A DNA stretch of 64,000 nt, taken from positions 4,435 through 68,434 of the forward strand of contig DDWO01000021.1 in the NCBI GenBank assembly GCA_002345705.1, given 5' to 3'. Positions 15,502 through 24,405 of the stretch are shown piece after piece; positions within the stretch are counted from its first letter, which is position 1, and every line of letters begins with the position of its first letter. The DNA is from Acholeplasmataceae bacterium UBA2284 (GTDB taxonomy: Bacteria; Bacillota_I; Bacilli_A; Acholeplasmatales; Acholeplasmataceae). Made by a program: the position numbers and the translations under genes. The notes below the pieces were generated by a model. That model was not told the DNA's origin. It ran no database searches and saw nothing but the letters and a program-made list of their open reading frames with translations.

Positions 15502-17846
15502 AATACATTCACCTCTTCTATAATAAGTTCGTCATCAGACTGTATTTCAATATAACCAACTCCAGTAGATATTGATTTCACCCAGAAAGCGATGGATCCA
15601 CCCTGTAAATGTAGTCTAGATGGTCCGATTAGTTCAATTGAACCACTGACCTTTAAATCGAGACAATCCATGGCGTATGGTATAAGTTCTTGATGCTGGT
15701 TTACCTTTTTAACTACATATCGTTTCACATCATAGGTATACTCATGCTTTAATTCTTTAACATTGGATTCAAGAACTAAATCAAATGAATGGTTGTTTTC
15801 CTTAAAAACTGTTTTCATCAGCTTATCATTTGAATATCCTTCAAACTTATAAATAGTTCCCTTAGACCCCCAACCACTCATATACTTATAAAATAGTTGA
15901 ACAGCCATATCATAGGTCATTCTATATTTTTTTAATATGTAAAGCATGGAGAGCTTATATTTGAGTGGAAGATTATTTCCGTATTGAGTAACTGCCTTCA
16001 GCACTTTCTTAGTTCGTTCAGCATCTCTATACTTCATCTTCTCATTTCTCATTAAGGTTTCCCCAATTAAATCATCAATCACAATGGGTGGATGCTTTAA
16101 ATGTGGATATTTCTTAAAGCTTGGCTGAAATGTTTTAATATATTCATTATTTTTATAGACCTTAACATAGTCTAAATTGGTCATCACTAAAATCTCTGGG
16201 AGATTACCACCTGGATATTCTCCAATATTCATCGTGGATGTAACCTCTAAAACAATATCCTTAGAGCCTTCAGCAGCGTATGCATAGCTTGCAAGCTTTG
16301 GAATTCGATACATATCTAGTACACCGTGGTAACAAACCTTATCGCCACTACCAAAATCAGAATGGGTATTGTAGTCATTCATACACCATCCAATACCACC
16401 AGATATTCCATTATTATCTTCAAGTATAGAGTTTAATACATTCAAATGTCTTTTCATATGTTCAATACGATGTGCTTCGTCATCGTATATTTTTGTAGGA
16501 AACATATGTCCTAAATACTCAGTAACTAAATATGGAACTTCCTTAGTAATCTTTTTTCTTTTTTCTAATCCTGAATTGTGTCCAATATGTGAAAAATCAT
16601 TATAGGTATAAACATCCTCTAAAAATTCACTGTTTGGCATATTTCTGACTCCACCAGTTTGTCTAGTCGGATCATAGGCTCTAGCAATATCATTGGTTCT
16701 CTTATAAAAATCATGATTATCGGCCGATTCATTGATTCTAACTCCCCATAAAATAATGGATGGATGATTACGATCTCTTAAAATCATTTCCTTTACATTT
16801 TGATAGCTAATCTCTTTCCATGAATCAGTTCCAATATATTGCCATCCTGGTATTTCTTCAAAGACTAATAGACCAATTTCGTCACATCTCTCAATAAAAT
16901 CCTTAGATTGTGGGTAGTGAGAGGTTCTTACAATGTTTAAGCCTAATTGATATTTTAAAATATCTGCATCTTCGATCTGTGCACTTTTTGGCATCGCATA
17001 TCCTACATAGGGATAGCTTTGATGACGATTTAATCCAACAAGCTTAATTTTATTTCCATTTAAATAAAATCCATCGGTTTTGAAAATAGCTGATCGAATG
17101 CCAAAGCGTGTTTCTAAATGATCAGTATCCTTTTGATTTTTATAGTTTAAATGCATTGTGTATAGATTTGGGTTATCTATGTCCCATAAAATAGGATTAT
17201 CAATGGATAGCTTAATTCTTGATAAATGATCCTTAACCTCATGCTTATGCTTTAAAACACTGACATCTTTTGGATCCTTAATCTCTATTTCAAGAACTCC
17301 ATGCATTCTGCTCGTTTCGAGATTGACAATTAAATCGCTTGTTCCTCTATTTTCAATAAATACATCCTTGATATAGGAAATATCGGTTGCGATTAAAGAT
17401 ACTTCTCTATAAATACCGCCATACCCTAAATAATCAACAACTCCACCAAAGGGTGGTATCATTTGATTTTCTGTTGTGTCTACAACAACAAGTAGTTCAT
17501 TTTCTTTATCGAATGCTAGTTTATCTGATATCGTTAGCTCAAATGGAGTGTAGCCACCAATATGTGCACCTACAAACTCCTTATTCATATAAACCTTAGC
17601 GAAGTGTCCTACACCCTCAAATCGAATGCTAACGACCTTATTTTTTAATGATTCATCAATGTCTAGCTTTTTATAATAACTAAAAACACCAGAGGTATCA
17701 AACTCTTCAAAGTTATTAAATGGTATATCAATTGCATTATGCGGAATATTTACAGGCTTTGATTTCGATATGAGAAATTTTTTCATATCGGAGTCTTCAT
17801 AAGTCTTAAACATCCAATCAAAATTGATTCCTATGACTTTTCTCAT
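15498..17846 (-). CDS. Glycoside hydrolase family 2 enzyme
   Basis: A 782-residue GH2 protein of the beta-galactosidase, beta-glucuronidase and beta-mannosidase group. The N-terminal sugar-binding jelly roll (about 20-170) is followed by an Ig-like domain and the TIM barrel with IRTSHYPQS. The acid/base region is LWGVRINES, where the family usually has a G-N-E pattern, and the nucleophile lies in VTEYLGH. The altered acid/base motif leaves the Glu intact. No signal peptide is present. The ATG has an AGGAG site, and the gene starts 12 bases after the GH36 stop. Confidence 0.85.
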   Translation of the reverse strand: MRKVIGINFDWMFKTYEDSDMKKFLISKSKPVNIPHNAIDIPFNNFEEFDTSGVFSYYKKLDIDESLKNKVVSIRFEGVGHFAKVYMNKEFVGAHIGGYTPFELTISDKLAFDKENELLVVVDTTENQMIPPFGGVVDYLGYGGIYREVSLIATDISYIKDVFIENRGTSDLIVNLETSRMHGVLEIEIKDPKDVSVLKHKHEVKDHLSRIKLSIDNPILWDIDNPNLYTMHLNYKNQKDTDHLETRFGIRSAIFKTDGFYLNGNKIKLVGLNRHQSYPYVGYAMPKSAQIEDADILKYQLGLNIVRTSHYPQSKDFIERCDEIGLLVFEEIPGWQYIGTDSWKEISYQNVKEMILRDRNHPSIILWGVRINESADNHDFYKRTNDIARAYDPTRQTGGVRNMPNSEFLEDVYTYNDFSHIGHNSGLEKRKKITKEVPYLVTEYLGHMFPTKIYDDEAHRIEHMKRHLNVLNSILEDNNGISGGIGWCMNDYNTHSDFGSGDKVCYHGVLDMYRIPKLASYAYAAEGSKDIVLEVTSTMNIGEYPGGNLPEILVMTNLDYVKVYKNNEYIKTFQPSFKKYPHLKHPPIVIDDLIGETLMRNEKMKYRDAERTKKVLKAVTQYGNNLPLKYKLSMLYILKKYRMTYDMAVQLFYKYMSGWGSKGTIYKFEGYSNDKLMKTVFKENNHSFDLVLESNVKELKHEYTYDVKRYVVKKVNQHQELIPYAMDCLDLKVSGSIELIGPSRLHLQGGSIAFWVKSISTGVGYIEIQSDDELIIEEVNVL

Positions 17847-17858
17847 TTGATCACTCCT

Positions 17859-20186
17859 TTAACTTTCTAGCTTTTTAGCAATGTAAAGCTGTGACCCAAA
17901 ATCACCTAAGATTCTGGTTTGATCGTTATAATATGTTCCCATGAATTGTTGTTTAATGGGGACTCCGTTCATCATTATTGTACCACTTGCAAGGTAATCT
18001 TCGGTAGCATTAGGAAGTCCCTTATATTTTCCAATCGTTCTCATGATTAAACCGTCTGGATGAAGCTTGATTGGTAGCGCGTGTGCGATTAAATGACCGA
18101 ACTGACTAATTGGCATGTTTTGTTGAAGAGAATTAATTTGATAGATTGAATCATTTTCTAAGCTTTTAAACTGAATGGCTTCAAATTCAGGACTTGCTGA
18201 TGCTAATGTTTGAAAGTTTCCTAGGATATGCTTATTATCCTTAGATACTTGCCATTGCTTATGATGTTCTTTTGAATCAAATCGGTAGAATCTTCCATAT
18301 TGAAAAACATCGCGATTTTCCTTATAAAATTCAATTTGATTTTTTATTTCTTTTTTCTCAAAGGGTGTTACATATTTTAGATTGAGCTCATATCCTAAAA
18401 CACCAAAGCTTGCTACATTGAATCTTGTAGATAGTGGTGTTTTTCTTAATGTTTGTGCATGAGGAGATAGTGAAACATGGCAGCTGATTGTAGATGGTGG
18501 ATATAAATAGCTCAAGCCCTCTTGAATTTTTAATCTTTCAATAGGATCAGTGTTATCTGACGACCAAACCTGTGCACCATAGGAAAGCATGCCTAAATCA
18601 AATCTATTTCCACCACTTGAACAGGTTTCAATTAAAAGATTGGGATACTTATCTCTAATGAAGGAAAGAATTTCGTATAATCCTAAAATGTATTGATGAA
18701 AAAACATACCTTGATTAGGAACGTGTATTGAATACATATCAGTTATATGTCTATTCATATCCCATTTGATATAATCCACATTGGCTTGATCAATGACATC
18801 AGATAGTTCTCTTTTAATATATTCTTTAACAAGAGAATTGCATAAGTCTAGGACAAGCTGATTTCTACCTAATGCTGGTGTTCTACCTGGTATGGTTACT
18901 ACATATTCAGGATGGTGAATAAATAAATTACTTTTTGGGTTTACCATTTCAGGCTCAAACCATAAACCAAATTTTAGACCAATTCGTTTGATAGAATTGG
19001 ATAGGCCTTTAATTCCACTTGGTAATTTCTTTCTATTCACATCATAATCCCCTAAGGATTGATGATCATCATTTCTAGTGCCAAACCAACCATCATCTAA
19101 GACAAAAAGTTCAACCCCTAGCTTTTTCGCTTTTCTAGCTAAAGATATAAGCTTGCTTTGATTGAAGTCAAAATAGAATGCTTCCCATGAATTTAAAACG
19201 ACAGGTCTTGCTTGATGCTGGAACTCTTTGGGAATGATGTGGCTATTAATAAATTCGTGAAAGTGATGGGAGAGTAAATTATAACCTTGATCAGAGAAGG
19301 TAAGCACAGCCTCTGGAGTTTCAAACGATTCATTATGCTTAAGAATCCATTCGAAACAATGCGGATTGATTCCATTCATTACTCTTAGATTTCCATGGTT
19401 AGATATTTGAACTGCTTCATAATGATTACCACTATAAATCAGATTAATACCAATACATGTTCCATAATCCTCAACTGTATTTTTCTTTGCTAAAATGATT
19501 CCTGGGTTATGTCTATTTGAGCTTGAACCAGTTGTTGAATCATTAATATAGGTGCCATAGGATAATGCTCTTTTATGCTTGTGTGCTTCCTTAATCCAAC
19601 CACCATCAAAGGTGATTAAGTCATAATCTGTTTCAGGAAGATCCATCATCATGCTCATGATTTTTCTAATCTGAATTTCTTGCTCATTTAAATTAGATAG
19701 AATGACTCTTCTAGTAATCACGTTAGTTTTTTCAAACACAGAATAGATCAATTTCATTTCAAGCTTTGCATGATGATCAATCATTTTAATGACTATGCTT
19801 TGTGCATCTTCATCATTTGCAGTAGCTGTTGGAAGCTCCTTACTCTTTATAACACCTTTAACGATTTCATGAGAGTCATAAACAAAGTCAGATACAAATG
19901 TTTGGTCAGGCATCTTGATTTCAATTGGTGATAGTCTAAAGTCACCTTTTCCAATTCCTGAGTATTCTAAAGGGTGTAGCTCAAGTAATACATTTCCCTT
20001 TGTTGAGACATATTCTACTGTTGAACCAGCTCCCGCAGTAGGCTTAGCATGTAAAACTTCATAGTTTTCATCAACGAGCCTTCTACCATAGTATAAATGC
20101 TCTAATTGCCCTGTTGGCATGACGAAAAAGATATAGCTTAAGTGATTGGACTCTAAATGAAAGTATGGATACTGATCTTTAATCAT
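17859..20186 (-). CDS. Glycoside hydrolase family 36 alpha-galactosidase
   Basis: The protein (775 residues) has the full GH36 architecture: an N-terminal beta-sandwich, a TIM barrel with NSWEAFYFD, FVLDDGWFG, the nucleophile Asp in YIKWDMNRH and the acid/base Asp in WSSDNTDPIERL, then a C-terminal beta domain. It removes alpha-1,6-galactose from melibiose or raffinose-type sugars. No signal peptide is seen. Two ATGs lie six bases apart; the second (20186) is better spaced from the GGAGGGG site. The gene overlaps the end of the GH13 gene. Confidence 0.92.
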   Translation of the reverse strand: MIKDQYPYFHLESNHLSYIFFVMPTGQLEHLYYGRRLVDENYEVLHAKPTAGAGSTVEYVSTKGNVLLELHPLEYSGIGKGDFRLSPIEIKMPDQTFVSDFVYDSHEIVKGVIKSKELPTATANDEDAQSIVIKMIDHHAKLEMKLIYSVFEKTNVITRRVILSNLNEQEIQIRKIMSMMMDLPETDYDLITFDGGWIKEAHKHKRALSYGTYINDSTTGSSSNRHNPGIILAKKNTVEDYGTCIGINLIYSGNHYEAVQISNHGNLRVMNGINPHCFEWILKHNESFETPEAVLTFSDQGYNLLSHHFHEFINSHIIPKEFQHQARPVVLNSWEAFYFDFNQSKLISLARKAKKLGVELFVLDDGWFGTRNDDHQSLGDYDVNRKKLPSGIKGLSNSIKRIGLKFGLWFEPEMVNPKSNLFIHHPEYVVTIPGRTPALGRNQLVLDLCNSLVKEYIKRELSDVIDQANVDYIKWDMNRHITDMYSIHVPNQGMFFHQYILGLYEILSFIRDKYPNLLIETCSSGGNRFDLGMLSYGAQVWSSDNTDPIERLKIQEGLSYLYPPSTISCHVSLSPHAQTLRKTPLSTRFNVASFGVLGYELNLKYVTPFEKKEIKNQIEFYKENRDVFQYGRFYRFDSKEHHKQWQVSKDNKHILGNFQTLASASPEFEAIQFKSLENDSIYQINSLQQNMPISQFGHLIAHALPIKLHPDGLIMRTIGKYKGLPNATEDYLASGTIMMNGVPIKQQFMGTYYNDQTRILGDFGSQLYIAKKLES

Positions 20187-21789
20187 TTGCATGCCCCTCC
20201 ATCAATAAAATAGACTCATATGGCTTTAATATTTGGTCATTTAAATTTTCTCTATTATAATTAGAAGTTAAAATTTTTCCGCTAATTTTTATAGGCATTT
20301 TTTTAGCCTTTTTTGTAAGATTTGAAACGCATATTATGGATGATTTTGAATGATATCGTTTAAACATAAATAAACCATTCTTCGTGTATAAAGGCTCAAA
20401 TGAGCCATTAATAAGGACATCATTTTCCTTTCGAATCGAAATCATTTCTTTATAGTGGTTTAAAATAGAGTCAGAGTTTTGGATACTATCAAATACGTTA
20501 ATAAACTTCATATTTTCATTCATCTTTAGCCATGGTTTTTTTGTAGAAAACCCACCATCTTTATTCCACTGCAACGGAGTTCTCGCATTGTCCCTTGAAG
20601 TCTTTCTAATCATCTTCATTCGATACCACTTTGGAAACATTAGTTTCTTAGCAAGTGCATAAATTCGATGTGTTTCAATATCCTGATATTCATTAAGATT
20701 TTTAAAGTCTCCATTGGTCATACCTATTTCTTCGCCTTGATAAATATAAGGGGTTCCTTTGAGACTTAAATTTAAGGTTCCTAGCATTTTAGCACTCTCT
20801 ATTCGATACTTCTTATCATCACCAAATCTAGAAACTGAACGAGGTTGATCATGATTGCTTAAGTAGTTCGCATTCCAATATACTTCTTTCTGCCATTTGG
20901 TTAAAACCTTAATCAGCTTGTTTGGTTTGAATTTAGTTTTGAACCATTTGTTATTGATTTGGTCAACTTCCATATGTTCAAATCCAAATACCATATCCAA
21001 TTCTTTTCTTTCAGGAAGTATTAAATCATTCGCTTCCTTTGTGTTCACCATCACAGTTTCACCTACTGTAAAACAGTCATAGTGATCAAGCACTTCTTTT
21101 CTAAGTGTTCTAAGAATCTCATGACAACCTTCCTGTGAATGATAAAATTCTCTACCTGTCAAGACTAACCTTTTTTTACCGTTTTCTAATGATGATTTAA
21201 AGATAACATTAATGACATCACATCTAAATCCGTATATACCCTTATCTAGCCAAAACTTCATGACATGCTTGATTTCTTTCATAACTTCTGGGTTATTCCA
21301 GTTTAGGTCTGGTTGTTTCTTAGAAAATAAATGTAGGTAATAGGAGTCCCCTATCTTATCCCAAGCTGTTCCACTAAAGAAGCTTGTCCAGTTATTTGGT
21401 TTATCTCTCCAAATATAATAGTCTCTATATGGACTATCCTTTTTCTGGCTTTCAATAAACCACTTGTGTTCATCGGAGGTATGGTTAATGACTAGATCCA
21501 TAATAATTCGAATGCCTCTTGATTTAGCCTCTTCTATCAATTGGTCCATATCATCCATCGTTCCATACTCTGGATTAATGGATAAGTAATCACTGATGTC
21601 ATAGCCATTATCGTCATTTGGAGATGCATAAACAGGAGAAAGCCAAATGACATTAACCCCTAAGTCTCTTACATAATCCAATTTGGATATAATTCCAGGA
21701 ATATCTCCGATACCATCATGGTTACTATCCATAAAGCTTCTTGGATATATTTGATAAACAATGCTATGCTTCCAAAGTTCTCTATTCAT
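20179..21789 (-). CDS. Glycoside hydrolase family 13 alpha-glucosidase (oligo-1,6-glucosidase type)
   Basis: A cytoplasmic GH13 enzyme of about 536 residues. It has VYQIYPRSFMDSN at the start, the nucleophile Asp in GFRCDVINV, the acid/base Glu in FTVGETVMV and the third acid in LSNHDQPR. The GFRCDVIN pattern and length fit oligo-1,6-glucosidases, isomaltases and dextran glucosidases. The second of two adjacent ATGs is preferred because AGGAG lies six bases upstream. It is the first gene of the five-gene operon, behind a candidate cre site and a TATAAT-type -10. Confidence 0.9.
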   Translation of the reverse strand: MNRELWKHSIVYQIYPRSFMDSNHDGIGDIPGIISKLDYVRDLGVNVIWLSPVYASPNDDNGYDISDYLSINPEYGTMDDMDQLIEEAKSRGIRIIMDLVINHTSDEHKWFIESQKKDSPYRDYYIWRDKPNNWTSFFSGTAWDKIGDSYYLHLFSKKQPDLNWNNPEVMKEIKHVMKFWLDKGIYGFRCDVINVIFKSSLENGKKRLVLTGREFYHSQEGCHEILRTLRKEVLDHYDCFTVGETVMVNTKEANDLILPERKELDMVFGFEHMEVDQINNKWFKTKFKPNKLIKVLTKWQKEVYWNANYLSNHDQPRSVSRFGDDKKYRIESAKMLGTLNLSLKGTPYIYQGEEIGMTNGDFKNLNEYQDIETHRIYALAKKLMFPKWYRMKMIRKTSRDNARTPLQWNKDGGFSTKKPWLKMNENMKFINVFDSIQNSDSILNHYKEMISIRKENDVLINGSFEPLYTKNGLFMFKRYHSKSSIICVSNLTKKAKKMPIKISGKILTSNYNRENLNDQILKPYESILLMEGHAND

Positions 21790-21801
21790 CATAAGCTCCT
21801 G

Positions 21802-21815
21802 TGAAATCGCTTTTA
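21802..21815. promoter_or_regulatory. Candidate CcpA (cre) site before the glycosidase operon
   Basis: TGAAATCGCTTTTA matches the TGWAARCGYTWNCW catabolite-response consensus at 12 of 14 positions. It lies between the -10 region and the GH13 start, a position where bound CcpA would block transcription. A better match occurs at the ABC sugar operon. No ccpA gene is in the window. Confidence 0.5.
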
Positions 21816-21859
21816 TTACCCTTTATTATAATATAATAATCTCTAAAATACCTAAATTA

Positions 21860-21890
21860 TATGAAAAAGGACATCCCAAAATGAAATATC
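21860..21890 (-). terminator. Probable terminator after maf
   Basis: On the minus strand AAGGATAT pairs with ATGTCCTT (one G-U pair) around an 11-base loop, followed by TTTTT. It ends the maf transcript before the glycosidase operon promoter. Confidence 0.65.
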
Positions 21891-21904
21891 CTTACTTGTT
21901 AATT

Positions 21905-22453
21905 TTAAAATCCTTTAAGTTGTTCTAGTAAATCCTTTAGAGGGAGTCCAACAATAGTGAAGAAGTCACCATTATAGTGGTCAACAAGTGATCCACCATC
22001 TCCTTGGATTGCATATGCTCCTGCCTTATCCATGGGTTCACCAGTTTTAATATAATTTCTAATTTCTAAATCACTTAGGCTCTTCATCCATACCTCAGAT
22101 TCAGAAACAAAGGTTTTGATTTTATCACCTTTAACAAGTGCTACTGCAGTATAAACAACATGTCTATCGTCAGATAAAAGCTTGAGCATGCGATAAGCAT
22201 CCTCTTCATCCTTTGGTTTTCCTAATATATGATCTTCATAGACAACAATAGTGTCCGCTCCAATGACGATATCATTAGGATACTTTTTCGCTACATGAAT
22301 TGCTTTCATCTTAGCAAGTTCAGTAACTAAATCATTAGGTTTTAGTTTTTCATCAGCAATCTCATCTAAAAAACTAGGTTCTACAATAAAATCTAGTCCT
22401 GCATCTTTCATGAGTTTTGCTCTTCTTGGAGAACCACTTGCCAGAATTAACAT
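21905..22453 (-). CDS. maf: Maf-type nucleoside triphosphate pyrophosphatase
   Basis: The protein (182 residues) has the Maf signature LILASGSPRRAKLM at its start, then the conserved VIGADTIVVY and LGKPKDEEDAYRML segments. Maf proteins hydrolyse non-canonical or modified nucleoside triphosphates such as dTTP, UTP or m5UTP. Of two adjacent ATGs, the second (22453) is better spaced from the AAAGGGGG site. It is transcribed alone, divergently from tilS. Confidence 0.92.
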   Translation of the reverse strand: MLILASGSPRRAKLMKDAGLDFIVEPSFLDEIADEKLKPNDLVTELAKMKAIHVAKKYPNDIVIGADTIVVYEDHILGKPKDEEDAYRMLKLLSDDRHVVYTAVALVKGDKIKTFVSESEVWMKSLSDLEIRNYIKTGEPMDKAGAYAIQGDGGSLVDHYNGDFFTIVGLPLKDLLEQLKGF

Positions 22454-22561
22454 CATCTAGCCCCCTTTATCGCTTGTTATTATAACACATGTTTTTGGTT
22501 ATTCAACTCTTTATTTACGTTTGTAATGGTATAATTAAACTATAGAAATGAGGTAGCTTAT

Positions 22562-23854
22562 ATGAAACACATCATCACCTTACTAAAAAACGAACTAAAG
22601 ATAAGTACCAAATTCCCACTGATTGTATCAGTGAGCGGTGGAATGGACTCCATGGCTCTTCTTTCCATGCTTATACAGTCAAGCTATGAAATCATCGTTG
22701 TGCATTTTAATCATTTAAAAAGAGATGAGTCCATTATTGAAAAGGATTTAGTAGAATCCTATTGCAAAAAAAATGAGATTCCATTCCACTACTATACCAT
22801 AAAAGTCACTGAAGGAAATTTCCATCATCAAGCACATTTACTTAGAACTCATTATTTATGTGAGGTTGCTAGAATGTATAAGACACCTTATATATTAACT
22901 GCACATCACTTAGATGACTTATTTGAAAATATACTGATAAAGATCACTAGAGGCAGTAATCTACTTGGGTACGCAGGTATGCAAATCATGCATTCAGATG
23001 AAGAATTCACCTATATCAAACCATTACTGTATACTGAAAAAAAGGATATTCAACATTATGTTTTATCCAATAGTATCCCTTATCTAGATGATTCGTCCAA
23101 TGAAGCTAACTACTATTTGAGAAATAGATATCGTCATGCAGTTGTTCCTGTCATGAAACAAGAAAATGATCACTTACTGGATCAGGTCAAACAATATCAT
23201 CATCAAGTCACAGCAGCATTTGAGTTCATTAGAAATACTACAAAATCTAAGATCAAAGAAAATATGATCATTCCAGTTGAGGAATTTAAAACATGGGATG
23301 AAGCAATAAAAGATGACTCAATCGCTTATTTAATTGAACATTATGAGTTAACACTTACTACAGAAATCATTCAGAAGATTAAGAAAATGATTTTATCAAA
23401 GAGACCAAATCCATCATTTAAATTGAACAAGGATTATGCCTTTATAAAGACATATAAGGAAGCTTATATTAAGAGTGTGAAAGCCATTGAACAGGTAAAA
23501 ATTGAGATTAAAGAAGGCAAGAATAAAATATTAAATATGGCTATTTTCACATTTTTAAATAAATCCAGTAGCAATACTGCGGATTTTAATAAATTATGTT
23601 ATAATAAATTAGCATTTCCACTATGGCTTAGACATCGAGAAGATGGCGATTTATTGACATATGATTACGGTCACAAAAAATTGAAAAAACTTTTTATAGA
23701 TCACAAGGTTCCAATGGAAGAACGCAATAATCTTTGGGTATTAACCGATAACGATGGCAACATATTATGGGTAGAGAAATATTATCTCAATCAAACCCTT
23801 GGATATGATAACAATCTGTATTTTAAATATGAAGAGGTAAAAAAGAATGCATAA
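22562..23854 (+). CDS. tilS: tRNA(Ile)-lysidine synthase TilS
   Basis: TilS converts C34 of the CAU-anticodon tRNA-Ile to lysidine, so that it reads AUA. The N-terminal PP-loop ATPase motif VSGGMDSMA (about residue 23) and the TAHHLDDLFEN motif are present. The C-terminal TilS substrate-binding domain (about 340-430) contains LWLRHREDGD. A TGG-TATAAT extended -10 precedes the gene. Its last codons overlap hpt by 8 bases. The tilS-hpt-ftsH order is conserved in Firmicutes. Confidence 0.93.
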   Translation: MKHIITLLKNELKISTKFPLIVSVSGGMDSMALLSMLIQSSYEIIVVHFNHLKRDESIIEKDLVESYCKKNEIPFHYYTIKVTEGNFHHQAHLLRTHYLCEVARMYKTPYILTAHHLDDLFENILIKITRGSNLLGYAGMQIMHSDEEFTYIKPLLYTEKKDIQHYVLSNSIPYLDDSSNEANYYLRNRYRHAVVPVMKQENDHLLDQVKQYHHQVTAAFEFIRNTTKSKIKENMIIPVEEFKTWDEAIKDDSIAYLIEHYELTLTTEIIQKIKKMILSKRPNPSFKLNKDYAFIKTYKEAYIKSVKAIEQVKIEIKEGKNKILNMAIFTFLNKSSSNTADFNKLCYNKLAFPLWLRHREDGDLLTYDYGHKKLKKLFIDHKVPMEERNNLWVLTDNDGNILWVEKYYLNQTLGYDNNLYFKYEEVKKNA

Positions 23855-24392
23855 CGATATTGCCGATATTCTAGTATCGGAAAAGGAAATTCAAGAAATA
23901 TGTGTCAGACTTGGTAAACAAATCACAGCTGATTATAAGGATAAACAACCAATATTTGTTGGACTTCTCAAGGGTTGTGTTCCTTTTATGTCCGATTTAG
24001 CTAGACAGGTTGATCTAAAATTTGATATGGCTTATATGTCAGTATCAAGTTATCACGGTGGAATTGCTTCTTCTGGTGATGTTAAGATTAAAATGGATTT
24101 AGATATTTCTGTTAAGGACAGAGATGTATTAATTGTTGAGGATATCGTCGATACTGCGAATACAATCGTAACGATTATTGAATTACTGAAGCACCGTGGT
24201 GCTAAATCTGTCAAGATGGCAACACTTTTAGATAAACCAGCAGGAAGACTTAGAGAATATCAACCAGAGTATGTGGGTAGAGTCATACCAAAGGAATTCG
24301 TTGTCGGCTACGGCTTAGATTACGACGAATACTATAGAAATCTACCATATGTAGGCATCCTAAAGCCTGAAGTTTACGCAAAAAAATCCTAG
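23847..24392 (+). CDS. hpt: Hypoxanthine-guanine phosphoribosyltransferase
   Basis: This 181-residue purine salvage enzyme joins hypoxanthine or guanine to PRPP. The PRPP-binding motif reads VLIVEDIVDTANTI, where most homologues have EDIIDTGNT, and the VGYGLDYDEYYRNLPY segment near the end is typical. It overlaps tilS by 8 bases and precedes ftsH by 13 bases with a GAGGGGTG site. Confidence 0.94.
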   Translation: MHNDIADILVSEKEIQEICVRLGKQITADYKDKQPIFVGLLKGCVPFMSDLARQVDLKFDMAYMSVSSYHGGIASSGDVKIKMDLDISVKDRDVLIVEDIVDTANTIVTIIELLKHRGAKSVKMATLLDKPAGRLREYQPEYVGRVIPKEFVVGYGLDYDEYYRNLPYVGILKPEVYAKKS

Positions 24393-24405
24393 AGGGGTGT
24401 AAAGA

